From CAZSDU01 sp964429135 (GTDB lineage Bacteria > Bacteroidota > Bacteroidia > Bacteroidales > FEN-979): a stretch of DNA of 64,000 nucleotides. The stretch lies in the NCBI GenBank assembly GCA_964429135.1, contig CAYSAU010000012.1, positions 1 to 64,000 on the forward strand, read 5' to 3'. The notes beneath the pieces are model-generated. The model ran no database searches and was not told where the DNA came from. It saw only the letters and a list, made by a program, of their open reading frames with translations. Of this stretch, positions 16,786 through 25,863 are shown one piece after another (the stretch's first letter is position 1; each line of letters opens with the position of its first letter). A program made the translations under genes and the position numbers.

Positions 16786-19641
16786 ATGGCCTCTTTTCTG
16801 GAAAAAACAGCGAATCACCTCATCGACCGATATGGTTCGGATTTATCAGAGATTTATATCGTTTTACCAAACCGCCGTGCTGGACTTTTCCTGAGAAAAT
16901 TTTTTGCACTGAGGATAAGCAAACCTGTGTGGTCACCTCTGTTTTTTTCCATTGAGGATTTCATGACCTTGCTATCCGGGCTGAAGGAAGCAGAACCGGT
17001 GTTTTTATTGTTGGAATTGTATGAAATCCATAAGGTGCTTGAGCGTGAGGAAGCCCAGCCATTCGAGGAATTCCTTAGCTGGGGGCCCCAACTGATTGCC
17101 GATTTTAATGAAATAGACCGTCACCTGGCCGATGCTCGTTACTTATTTAGTTACCTTGACGAGGTCAAGGCGATCAATCTATGGAATCCTGATCAGGCAC
17201 CGCTTTCTGACTTTCAGAAAAAGTACCTGAAATTTTATCAGTCCTTATTTGAGTACTATAACAGACTGAGCGAATGTTTTATCGCCCGTGGCGAGGGATA
17301 CCAGGGCCTTATTTTCAGACAGGCCTGTCATCGGCTTGATCAGCAATTGATCCATCTGCCCTGCAAGAAGATCATCTTTGCCGGCTTCAATGCGTTAACT
17401 GCTGCAGAGGAAAAAATCATGCAGCATTTTTATCAGGAGGGACAAGCCGAATTGCTTTTTGATGCAGATCATTATTATGTGGATGCCAGGGAGCAGGAAG
17501 CCGGAGATTTTCTCAGGAAATGGTTTTCGCAATGGCCTTTGCAAGAAAAAAACTGGATCAGTGAGGATTACCTGAATGCAGGAAAAATCATTGAAATTAT
17601 CGGAGTGGCCGACATTATTGGTCAAGTAAAATATTGCGGAGAGTTACTAAAGGAAAACGAATTCCTTACCGGAGAGCAGACGGCCATTGTATTGGCAGAT
17701 GAAAACCTCCTTTTACCTTTGCTTAATTCACTTCCCGAGTCGGTGGAGAACCTGAATATCACCATGGGTCTTCCCCTGAAACAAACTCCTCTTGCTGATC
17801 TTCTCGATCTGGTTTTCCAAATGCATCTGCATGCTCACGAAATCAACCAGAATAAAAGCGGTCTCAGCAGTTTTTATTACCGTGATGTGCTCAGCATTCT
17901 TCTGCATCCCTATACTTCAAGGATTGCTGCCCGGCATACAGATGGGAATCAATTTATCGTGGAAGATCTTTGTGCCCGTATCAATTCTGGGAAACAGGTT
18001 TTTTTCAGAAAATCGGATCTCCTGGGGAATGGATTGTTTGATCTTGAAATTGGTTTTTTTGATGCTTTTTTCAGTTCATGGCAAGAATTTTCAGATGCCC
18101 TGCATGATCTCCGAAAAGTGGTTGATCTGGTATTAAGTACGGTGAATGGTGGCGACAACTTCCCTGTTGAAGCCGAATATGCTTATGCCCTGGCACGTCT
18201 TCTGCATCAGATGACTGAGATGCTGCGGCAATATCCTTTGAGTTTTTCCTGGCAGACATTGTATAAGTTTTTCCGACAACAGGTGGAAAGCATTACCCTG
18301 CCATTTTATGGTGAACCATTGAAGGGAATTCAAATTATGGGTATGCTGGAAACACGTACCCTGGATTTTGACCATGTAATCCTTCTTTCCTGCAATGAAG
18401 GGATGCTTCCATCAGCCAGAGCAATGCAGTCATTTATTCCATTCGATATCAAAAGGGAATTTGGCCTGCCAACCTATATCCATAAAGACGCCGTGTATTC
18501 CTATCATTTTTACCGACTGCTGCAGAGGGCAAAAAAGGTTTGGCTTTTGTATTCTACAGATGCCGAACCTCTCGGCGGGGGTGAAAAGAGCCGGTTCATA
18601 CGGCAGATATGTCATGAACTTCCTTCCTACAACCCCTCGATCAGCATCAGGGAAAGAATACTGAATTCTCCTTTGCCAAAAGGGATGGCTTCTCCTGTGA
18701 TCACGATCATGAAAGAAGGGAATGTGCTTGAAATGATGTTCAAGAAATCCGAATTGGGATTTTCTCCGAGTTCCCTGAATGCTTACAGAAAATGCTCACT
18801 TCGGTTTTATTTCAGTGAGATCGCCGGATTGCGTGAACGGGAGACGACAACAGATGAGATTGACTCCAGAACTCTCGGTAGTATTGTACATCTGGTATTG
18901 TATCAATTATATCATCCATATCAAAATCAGGTATTATCGGAAAAGGATTTTACCGCCATGATGCGTATGACAGATGAATGCGTCAGGAAGGCCTTTACGA
19001 ATTTTCTGAATGGTTCTGCCATCACTTATGGAAAAAATTATTTACTCGTTCAGGTCGCTTCCATCATGATCAGGAATTTTCTGAAGACAGAAATCATGAG
19101 GATGCAAGCGTTTTCAAATTCAAGCCGGTCGCTGACTGTAAAGTTTCTTGAACATCACCTCAGGAAAAATATTTCGGTTTGTTCAGAAAAAAAAATGATG
19201 GAAATTGTGGTCAAAGGGGTGATTGACCGGATCGATCATGACGGCAGTGGATTAAGGGTATTGGATTACAAGACTGGCATAAGCGAAAAAAAAGAGCTGA
19301 TGATTTCTTCCTGGGAAGACCTGCTTCATGACCCTAAACTGGATAAGGGGTTTCAATTGCTTACCTATGCCTGGTTACTGTCGGGAAGACAACCCAGGGT
19401 GGCAGTTTCAGCAGGGATTTTTTCACTGAGAAAACCAGGTGACGGGGCCATGATGGTTCAGGTTCCAGGCGAAGAAGACGGGAATTCGGTGGAATTACTT
19501 GGAGTGATGGAATTATTGAATTTTGAGAATGTCCTGAAAGATCTGATCACAGAAATATATGATATCCACTTGCCCTTCATTCAGACAGAAGACCGTGAGC
19601 GTTGCCGGTATTGTCCTTATCTTAATATTTGTGGCCGCTGA
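16786..19641 (+). CDS. AddB-like PD-(D/E)XK nuclease/helicase-like subunit
   Basis: About 951 residues from the ATG at 16786 (an in-frame TTG at 16780 overlaps the previous stop). The N-terminus PNRRAGLFLRKFF is a degenerate helicase-like start typical of AddB. The C-terminal nuclease has VIDRIDHDG followed by LDYKTG (about residue 827 onwards). Four cysteines fit the AddB iron-sulfur staple: one in YRKCSLRFYFSE (about 670) and three in RCRYCPYLNICG at the end. With the helicase at 11432 it would form the double-strand-break end-processing complex. Its 3' end overlaps the convergent MEMO1-AMMECR1 gene by 20 bases. Confidence 0.85.
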   Translation: MASFLEKTANHLIDRYGSDLSEIYIVLPNRRAGLFLRKFFALRISKPVWSPLFFSIEDFMTLLSGLKEAEPVFLLLELYEIHKVLEREEAQPFEEFLSWGPQLIADFNEIDRHLADARYLFSYLDEVKAINLWNPDQAPLSDFQKKYLKFYQSLFEYYNRLSECFIARGEGYQGLIFRQACHRLDQQLIHLPCKKIIFAGFNALTAAEEKIMQHFYQEGQAELLFDADHYYVDAREQEAGDFLRKWFSQWPLQEKNWISEDYLNAGKIIEIIGVADIIGQVKYCGELLKENEFLTGEQTAIVLADENLLLPLLNSLPESVENLNITMGLPLKQTPLADLLDLVFQMHLHAHEINQNKSGLSSFYYRDVLSILLHPYTSRIAARHTDGNQFIVEDLCARINSGKQVFFRKSDLLGNGLFDLEIGFFDAFFSSWQEFSDALHDLRKVVDLVLSTVNGGDNFPVEAEYAYALARLLHQMTEMLRQYPLSFSWQTLYKFFRQQVESITLPFYGEPLKGIQIMGMLETRTLDFDHVILLSCNEGMLPSARAMQSFIPFDIKREFGLPTYIHKDAVYSYHFYRLLQRAKKVWLLYSTDAEPLGGGEKSRFIRQICHELPSYNPSISIRERILNSPLPKGMASPVITIMKEGNVLEMMFKKSELGFSPSSLNAYRKCSLRFYFSEIAGLRERETTTDEIDSRTLGSIVHLVLYQLYHPYQNQVLSEKDFTAMMRMTDECVRKAFTNFLNGSAITYGKNYLLVQVASIMIRNFLKTEIMRMQAFSNSSRSLTVKFLEHHLRKNISVCSEKKMMEIVVKGVIDRIDHDGSGLRVLDYKTGISEKKELMISSWEDLLHDPKLDKGFQLLTYAWLLSGRQPRVAVSAGIFSLRKPGDGAMMVQVPGEEDGNSVELLGVMELLNFENVLKDLITEIYDIHLPFIQTEDRERCRYCPYLNICGR

Positions 19642-21154
19642 AGTCGTGTTCAGAAAATACACAGGCCTCATAAATAAAAATTTCGGCTGATTTCCATCCA
19701 TCCCAACCTATCCCTGCTTTATCCCGGGCACAATGTCCGAGAAATTCTTCCTTGGTCCAAGCTGTTTCAAGGGCAACCTGTGGCAGGAAAGTACCGGAAT
19801 TCCAATTTTTCCTGAGGTAAATCCCATGTCGTCCGAGGATAATTTCATCGATCGATTTGATTTTTTGCATGGGAGAAAGGACAGAAATTTCGATTTCCAG
19901 TTGGTCGACTTCTCCCGGAGAAACCGGGTCAAATCGGCTATCCTGGGTGGAGGAGGCGATGGTCATTTCCTGTATGATCCTGTAGAGTGGGATGTCAGCA
20001 GTAAAACGTCCGATACAACCCCGTAAATTTCCTTTTTCTTTTAGGGTAACAAAGGCCCCGGCATGCATTTTTAATTTTTCAGTAAAGCCTGTGGTATCTA
20101 TGTCCGGTTTCTTTCGGCCAGGGATATATGCTTTGAGCGTATTCCTTGCAATTTTTAACAAGGCAAGTTTTTCAGCATCATCCATTTGAAAAAGTTCCTT
20201 CGTTTTTTCATCCCATTGAAGGCTCTCTACCACTATGGACCAATACCCGACCACCTGGGTTTTATCTCCGTACTTAGAATCGCCCGAATTCAGGTATTGT
20301 ACCGGTTTATATTTGATCAGGGCATTGTCGGCCGTGATGTACAACAAGGTCATGGCGGATGTCCAGCCGCAGATATTGGTAGCCAGGTTGGGTATATTTT
20401 TACCCTTGTATTGTTCCATGATATTCTTCAGATTCTCCGGGAGGTTGGATAGAATGGCGTCGCAGGTGGCTTTATCGGCTAACTGGGCATCCTGATAGGA
20501 AGGATAATGTGAAAAATCGGTACTGATTATGAACAGGTTTTTATCAGTAAAATAAGGTTTCAGGGCTGAAGCAATCAAGTTGCAGGTTTGATCTGACTGG
20601 GTTCCAAGGAGAATTGGGACGATTTTAAAATCAGTTTTCATATGGAACTGAAGAAATGGAAGCTGGACTTCCAGGCTGTGCTCTCTACGGTCGGCTTCCT
20701 GCTGAAAACTGAAAATTGCCTTGTTTTCACGGATAAGCTGGTTGGCAATATCCAGATTGACCTTAACCTTACCAAGGGGTGTGATATAATCTCCCTGGTT
20801 ATAGATGGAGGCCCCGAAAAAACTGAACTGATGACTGGATGCAAGGATGAAGATATTATCGTATTTCCGGTTCGGGTCTATCTGATTAAAGCTGCTGGCT
20901 GCCACGATTCCGGAATAGACATAGCCGGCATGGGGACTGATGATCGCCCTGACGTCTTCTGATTTTCTTGGCAGGGCTTTAGAAAAGAGTTCGGTAAGCG
21001 TGGCACGGAGGCTAACCGAATCGGCTGGATAGAACTGACCGGCAACTGCCGGTTGGCGGTCAATTTTCGGGCTGTGACTTCCCTGAGAAGAGCATCCCTG
21101 ACTGAAATTCATTGTAAAACCCATAAGCAATCCCCATGTAATAAGTTTCTGCAT
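19622..21154 (-). CDS. AmmeMemoRadiSam proteins B and A fused (MEMO1-AMMECR1 lipoprotein)
   Basis: A 510-residue fusion. After an N-terminal hydrophobic segment with a probable lipobox (SQGC, Cys21) come a MEMO1 domain (about 33-300) and an AMMECR1 domain (about 320-500). MEMO1 metal-site residues can be matched: His75 (SPHAGYVYSG), His108 (SSHQFS), His217 (DFSHYPSY) and Cys263 (NICGW). AMMECR1 shows its hallmark LRGCIG. MEMO1 is related to extradiol dioxygenases and the AMMECR1 activity is not settled; the set is often found with the radical SAM enzyme encoded here at 23413. The lipobox predicts an extracytoplasmic location. The gene is divergent from 21194 with only 39 bases between, and a TACCTTTA element (21182-21189) may be its promoter. 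Confidence 0.88.
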   Translation of the reverse strand: MQKLITWGLLMGFTMNFSQGCSSQGSHSPKIDRQPAVAGQFYPADSVSLRATLTELFSKALPRKSEDVRAIISPHAGYVYSGIVAASSFNQIDPNRKYDNIFILASSHQFSFFGASIYNQGDYITPLGKVKVNLDIANQLIRENKAIFSFQQEADRREHSLEVQLPFLQFHMKTDFKIVPILLGTQSDQTCNLIASALKPYFTDKNLFIISTDFSHYPSYQDAQLADKATCDAILSNLPENLKNIMEQYKGKNIPNLATNICGWTSAMTLLYITADNALIKYKPVQYLNSGDSKYGDKTQVVGYWSIVVESLQWDEKTKELFQMDDAEKLALLKIARNTLKAYIPGRKKPDIDTTGFTEKLKMHAGAFVTLKEKGNLRGCIGRFTADIPLYRIIQEMTIASSTQDSRFDPVSPGEVDQLEIEISVLSPMQKIKSIDEIILGRHGIYLRKNWNSGTFLPQVALETAWTKEEFLGHCARDKAGIGWDGWKSAEIFIYEACVFSEHDFSGHKY

Positions 21155-21161
21155 GTTTTAT

Positions 21162-21169
21162 TATCTTTG
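21162..21169 (+). promoter_or_regulatory. Bacteroidota-type -7 element in a compact divergent promoter
   Basis: TATCTTTG lies 24 bases before the ATG at 21194. On the opposite strand TACCTTTA (21182-21189), a near match, could serve the MEMO1-AMMECR1 gene, so both promoters share a 39-base spacer and are likely to interfere with or be co-controlled by each other. Confidence 0.5.
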
Positions 21170-21193
21170 AGAAATTCAGCATAAAGGTACTAA

Positions 21194-23317
21194 ATGCGCG
21201 ATAAAATTGCAATCCGTTTACCGCTTTTTGGTTTGGGTTTTCTTTCCATCGGCAGCCAGATTTACCTAATCCGGGAACTATTTAATCTGTTCTATGGTAA
21301 TGAACTCCTTGTGGGTTGTGTTTTGTCGGAATGGATGCTGCTGACCGGATGTGGAGCCTACCTCTCAAGATATTTCAATAATACATACAGTCATAAAGGG
21401 TTTCTGTTGATCCTGCTGTTAACGTTGTCAGTATTGCCTGCAATCATGCTAGTGTCGATGGATATGGTAAAGGCATGGTTTTTCCCTTATGGAAGCATTG
21501 TAGGTTTATGGAAAATGAACCTGATGAGCATCCTTCTGCTGTTCCCTCTCTGTTTGATCAACGGATTGTTGTTCCCTTTGCTTAGCCGGCTGTTCTCTCC
21601 GTCTCAAAGGATTACCGCCTATTCCATTGAATCAATTGGAAGTATGTGTGCCGGAGCTCTTGTGAACCTTGTCTTTCTATGGGTTTTCAGTACATGGCAG
21701 GGATTGACCGTGATTATGGCTGTGACCTTGATCACAGTTCTGTTCTTTGCTTTTTTTTATCATAACCGTTTGCAGTTTATTCTTGCATTATTTTTTTCAA
21801 CCATTTCCATTGGGATATTTGTTCTATTCGGGTATCAGGATTTTTCTGACAAGCTTCGCTTTCCTGATCAGCAAATTCTGTTCAATCGTAGCACCCCCTA
21901 TGGTCAGGTGGTGATCACGGAAAACGAAAATCAGCTTAATATTTATGAAAACGGAATACTGCTTTGCTCTTCAGGCAATGAAATGCAAAACGAACAGAGC
22001 GTTCATTTCGCGATGATCCAGCATCCCTCACCAGTGAATATTCTTCAGGTCTCAGGGGGCTTTTCAGGTTCCACTCAAGAAATTCTGAAATACCATCCCG
22101 CCAGGATAGATTATGTGGAAATGAATCCTTCCCTGATCAAAATAGCTTCCCTGTTTTCTGAGGCCATAAAAGATCCCCGCATCCATACCCATTCTATGGA
22201 TGTCCGGAGGTTTATCCGTCAGGTCCCCATTCAATATAACGTAGTTCTGATTGATTTACCGGAACCCTCCACCCTTCAGGTTAACCGTCTGTATTCGGAT
22301 GAGTTTTTCTCTGAGCTGAAAAAAAAGTTAAATCCCGGTGCCGTTCTATCTCTCCCACTGCCTGCAACCGGTGAGTATGTGAGCGAGCATGCCGAGAGGC
22401 TGAATGCAAGTCTTTTTTACACTTTGCGGAAGTCGTTCAGGCATGTAATGATTGTTACTGTTGACCGTAATTATTTCCTTTGTTCCGATTCATTACTCCG
22501 GATTGATATTCCAGCGTTGATTGTACAAAAAGGAATTCCGACGGTTTTTGTCAACCCCTATTACATGGATTCCAGGCAAATCCGGGAAAGATCAGATAAA
22601 CTTCAGGCTGGTTTACCACAGGATGTTTCCATTAATCATGATTTTCACCCGGTGACCATGGTTTATCATTTATTGTGGTCCTTACAGATTTTTTCGGCTA
22701 AACCTATGCCCCTGATGGTCATTATTTTAGTTATTGTATTCCTTGTCCTGATCAGTTTGAACCCCATCAATGCAGGTTTGTTCACAGGTGGTTTTACTCT
22801 TGCATCGCTTGAAATGATACTGATCCTGGCCCTTCAGGTTTTTCTGGGATATATTTATCAATGGGTCGGAATGATCATTATGATCACAATGCTGGGTTTG
22901 TCAACAGGCGCAATCATCTCTCTGAAGATTACCCGGGTTCATCTGCTGAAGACCTATCTGTTCCTGCAAGTCATTCTGGCCGTTTTTTCCTTGGTCCTTA
23001 CATTTTTCCTGCTTTGGCTCAATCATTTATCTTTAGCCGAAGGAATGCTGCAGTTGTTTTTATTTCTTTCAGCATTTCTGGTTTCCTTGATGGTTGGAGC
23101 AGAATATGGTCTTGCCCTGCGACTGAGTGGTCCCTCACCAGTTGATGCAGTGGCAAAAAATTATGCTGCCGACCTGTTTGGCGCTGCCTTGGGCGCTTTT
23201 CTGACGTGTGTTTTTCTTTTTCCCCTGTTCGGATTGATCCCTACGGGTTTCATTCTTTTTTCTCTCAACCTTATTAGCTTGGTACTCTTATATTTCCATC
23301 GAAAAAAGCTGGGTTGA
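21194..23317 (+). CDS. polytopic membrane protein with spermidine-synthase-like domain
   Basis: A 707-residue protein in three parts. Several hydrophobic helices fill about residues 1-215; a soluble Rossmann-type aminopropyltransferase/methyltransferase-like domain follows (about 230-460: LQVSGGFSGS in place of the glycine-rich SAM loop, DYVEMNPS as the acidic strand, VLIDLPEPS); a second helical bundle spans about 505-705. This is the architecture of fused MFS-like/spermidine synthase proteins. The SAM loop is not the canonical GGGDG of spermidine synthase, so polyamine synthesis is doubtful. It is flanked by the two AmmeMemoRadiSam genes, which suggests a joint function at the membrane. Confidence 0.75.
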   Translation: MRDKIAIRLPLFGLGFLSIGSQIYLIRELFNLFYGNELLVGCVLSEWMLLTGCGAYLSRYFNNTYSHKGFLLILLLTLSVLPAIMLVSMDMVKAWFFPYGSIVGLWKMNLMSILLLFPLCLINGLLFPLLSRLFSPSQRITAYSIESIGSMCAGALVNLVFLWVFSTWQGLTVIMAVTLITVLFFAFFYHNRLQFILALFFSTISIGIFVLFGYQDFSDKLRFPDQQILFNRSTPYGQVVITENENQLNIYENGILLCSSGNEMQNEQSVHFAMIQHPSPVNILQVSGGFSGSTQEILKYHPARIDYVEMNPSLIKIASLFSEAIKDPRIHTHSMDVRRFIRQVPIQYNVVLIDLPEPSTLQVNRLYSDEFFSELKKKLNPGAVLSLPLPATGEYVSEHAERLNASLFYTLRKSFRHVMIVTVDRNYFLCSDSLLRIDIPALIVQKGIPTVFVNPYYMDSRQIRERSDKLQAGLPQDVSINHDFHPVTMVYHLLWSLQIFSAKPMPLMVIILVIVFLVLISLNPINAGLFTGGFTLASLEMILILALQVFLGYIYQWVGMIIMITMLGLSTGAIISLKITRVHLLKTYLFLQVILAVFSLVLTFFLLWLNHLSLAEGMLQLFLFLSAFLVSLMVGAEYGLALRLSGPSPVDAVAKNYAADLFGAALGAFLTCVFLFPLFGLIPTGFILFSLNLISLVLLYFHRKKLG

Positions 23318-23365
23318 AGGAAGAGAAAGACGGCTGTCTTGTTTCATGTTTTGTCGGCAATTGAT

Positions 23366-23373
23366 TATCTTTG
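23366..23373 (+). promoter_or_regulatory. Bacteroidota-type -7 element
   Basis: TATCTTTG, 39 bases before the GTG of the radical SAM gene, so this gene probably has its own promoter in addition to any read-through from 21194. Confidence 0.5.
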
Positions 23374-23412
23374 TATATGATCAAGCGGAATACCGCATTT
23401 TAACATAGCTTA

Positions 23413-24573
23413 GTGAAGAAAAAAATCACAAAACGCGATTTCCTTCGTTACAGTGTTGGACTCATGGGTGCTGCAGCCCTGGGTATGAAAAACCTGTCTG
23501 TGATGGCCAATACTTTTATCCATATGAAAACCACGCTTCATTCCCCGGATGGTGCTTTGGGAAAATACAGTAAAGAATCACCTTATTATATGGTTGTCCC
23601 CAGAGGGGTAAAATGTCAGATTTGTCCTAATCATTGCCTTCTCAGAGAGGGACAGGATAGCATCTGCCGTACCCATACCGTGAAAGAAAATAAGCTGTTT
23701 ACCATCGCTTATGGCAATCCCTGCTCCGTGCATGTCGACCCCATTGAAAAGAAACCTTTATTTCATTTTCTACCGACCTCACAAAGCTTTTCCATTGCTA
23801 CTGCCGGGTGTAACCTGGCCTGCCTGAACTGTCAGAATTGGGAAATTTCCCAGGAAAGCCCGAGAAATACCCGAAATGAAGAATTATTCCCTGCTCAGGT
23901 CGTCTCCAAAGCGGTTGATCACCGTTGCCAATCCATCGCCTATACGTATGCAGAACCCATTGCATTTTATGAATATACTTATGATACGGCACGTTTAGCC
24001 CGTTCCAGAGGGATTAAAAACCTGATGATCTCCAATGGATACATTAACGAACGCCCCATGCGTGATCTGGCAAAATACATCGATGCAGCCAATATCAACC
24101 TGAAATCCTTCAGCGATGAAGTTTATTCACGCCTTAACGGCGGAAGTCTGCAAGCTGTTTTACGAACCCTTAAAATATTAAAAGAAGAAGGAGTTTGGCT
24201 TGAAATTACCAACCTTATCGTACCGGGTTGGACAGATAAACCCGACATGATCAAAGCAATGTGCGATTGGCTTTACAATCAGGGTTTTTCAGATTCTCCG
24301 CTGCATTTCAGCAGGTTTTTCCCTTTATATAAACTGACCAGCTTGCCATTTACGCCTTTGTCCATCCTGGAAAAAGCAAGAGAAATAGCCCTAAAGTCAG
24401 GGATGAACTATGTTTATATTGGAAATGTTCCTGGTAGTCCTGCGGAAAACACTTATTGCCCTGCGTGTAATAAGGTGGTTCTGGAGAGAAAAGGGTTCAC
24501 CATCCTTAAAAATCATTTGAAATCAGGGAAGTGTGGTTTCTGTGGGACAAAGATCGCCGGAGTTTGGGCGTAA
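23413..24573 (+). CDS. AmmeMemoRadiSam system radical SAM enzyme
   Basis: 386 residues from a GTG start. The cluster motif is CX3CX2C with Cys133, Cys137 and Cys140 (AGCNLACLNCQNW). An additional Cys set precedes it (Cys68, 71, 75, 85), and the C-terminus has a zinc-ribbon pattern (YCPACNK ... KCGFCGTK). The chemistry is unknown; family members accompany MEMO1 and AMMECR1 proteins. The N-terminus KKKITKRDFLRYSVGLMGAAALG resembles a Tat leader (KR in place of RR, then F-L and a hydrophobic stretch), so the enzyme may be exported or membrane anchored, which would be unusual for radical SAM chemistry. The 3' end overlaps the convergent nuclease/phosphatase gene by 51 bases. Confidence 0.88.
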   Translation: MKKKITKRDFLRYSVGLMGAAALGMKNLSVMANTFIHMKTTLHSPDGALGKYSKESPYYMVVPRGVKCQICPNHCLLREGQDSICRTHTVKENKLFTIAYGNPCSVHVDPIEKKPLFHFLPTSQSFSIATAGCNLACLNCQNWEISQESPRNTRNEELFPAQVVSKAVDHRCQSIAYTYAEPIAFYEYTYDTARLARSRGIKNLMISNGYINERPMRDLAKYIDAANINLKSFSDEVYSRLNGGSLQAVLRTLKILKEEGVWLEITNLIVPGWTDKPDMIKAMCDWLYNQGFSDSPLHFSRFFPLYKLTSLPFTPLSILEKAREIALKSGMNYVYIGNVPGSPAENTYCPACNKVVLERKGFTILKNHLKSGKCGFCGTKIAGVWA

Positions 24574-25671
24574 GTCACGGTTTGTTACCAGTTGACGGAG
24601 GTCTAAAAATATTGGCAGATGATCCGAAAATCCTCCGGTATGCCTGGGTCCAGTATAGGTTCTGGCAGGCGTATCTCCGAAGAATTTCGTATCCTCCTTC
24701 AATAAATACCGCCCTTTGTATATCTGAACGGATTGATAATCGGTTTTTAGTGAATTTCTTCCCATGAACAGGCTGGCGGATACGATGAACTGATCAAGAA
24801 TGGCCCAGTTTCCCTGAAATTTATGGGTTCCTTCTTTTTTCATTTTGGGATACATCAGGTTGATCAGATCATGGTTATTAAGTCCTGAAGTATCATTACG
24901 CGCATGTAAATGGCTGATGATGCTCTCACAGTCTGGTTCATCGTTGAAATCACCCATGATCAGGATATTAGACATCGGGTTATGTGTCAGGATAGAATCT
25001 GTAAGATGATACAGCATACCGGCAACATGGTTTCTTCTTGGTTGGGAAGCCATGGCTCCGCCTCTGCGGGAAGGCCAGTGGTTGACGAAAAGGATCAGGG
25101 TGTCATGCCTGGGCACTTTCCCTACGACCATCAGTATATCCCTGGTTTTTACCAGGGTGTCGAAAGGGAAACGGATAGAAATTTTTCGGCTGCTGATGAA
25201 CTCAAATTGATCAGGACGGTAGAGAAGGGCGACATCCACCCCCCTTAGATCCGGCGAATCGTAATGAACAATCCTGTATTTGAAAGATTTCAGGGGACTT
25301 TGATAGACAAGCTTTTTTAGGACATTCAGGTTTTCCACTTCACACATCCCGACAATTGCCGGTGGTTCCCAGCAACCAATGGACAATAAGGTTTTAGCGA
25401 GATGATTAATTTTCAGGATGAACCTTGAATAATTCCAGTGTTTCATCCCGGAGGAGGTAAATTCCTCATCCTGACGGGTAGAGTCATCATAAATATCATA
25501 AAGATTTTCAACATTCCAGAAAACCACCCTGACATTTTGACTTTCTTTTTGGATTGAATCTAAATTGGCACAATTTTCGATGGGATTTAACACTGATATG
25601 TTACCTGAAACCGGAGCGGCAGACCAGGGCATGAAGATAATCGCAATGAGTATGATAATCAATGTTTTCAT
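24523..25671 (-). CDS. endonuclease/exonuclease/phosphatase family protein, secreted
   Basis: About 382 residues from the ATG at 25671, which places the signal peptide (KTLIIILIAIIFMPWSAAPVSG) at the N-terminus; an ATG at 25698 is a longer option. The DNase I-like fold can be recognised by FWNVENLYD (about 50), GMCEVEN (catalytic Glu), VNHWPSR, GDFNDEP and the terminal SDHLPI. Such proteins cleave phosphodiesters in nucleic acids or lipid headgroups; which one is not evident. The last 17 residues, which overlap the convergent radical SAM gene, lie beyond the catalytic domain and look like a non-essential tail. Confidence 0.85.
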   Translation of the reverse strand: MKTLIIILIAIIFMPWSAAPVSGNISVLNPIENCANLDSIQKESQNVRVVFWNVENLYDIYDDSTRQDEEFTSSGMKHWNYSRFILKINHLAKTLLSIGCWEPPAIVGMCEVENLNVLKKLVYQSPLKSFKYRIVHYDSPDLRGVDVALLYRPDQFEFISSRKISIRFPFDTLVKTRDILMVVGKVPRHDTLILFVNHWPSRRGGAMASQPRRNHVAGMLYHLTDSILTHNPMSNILIMGDFNDEPDCESIISHLHARNDTSGLNNHDLINLMYPKMKKEGTHKFQGNWAILDQFIVSASLFMGRNSLKTDYQSVQIYKGRYLLKEDTKFFGDTPARTYTGPRHTGGFSDHLPIFLDLRQLVTNRDLRPNSGDLCPTETTLP

Positions 25672-25863
25672 GTGAACCGTCGAAAGGGTACCTGGCATCT
25701 TGTATGATGCTGCTGCTTAATCAGGATTAGATCAAAAAGGTAATACAAATAAAATGAGTTTTTTTAACGAATTTTTAACAGGTGGTTTAACAATAATTAA
25801 CAGAGGATTAAAAATATAGCATGAACACAATCGTTTAAAAATTAATTTTTAATTTGACAGCTT

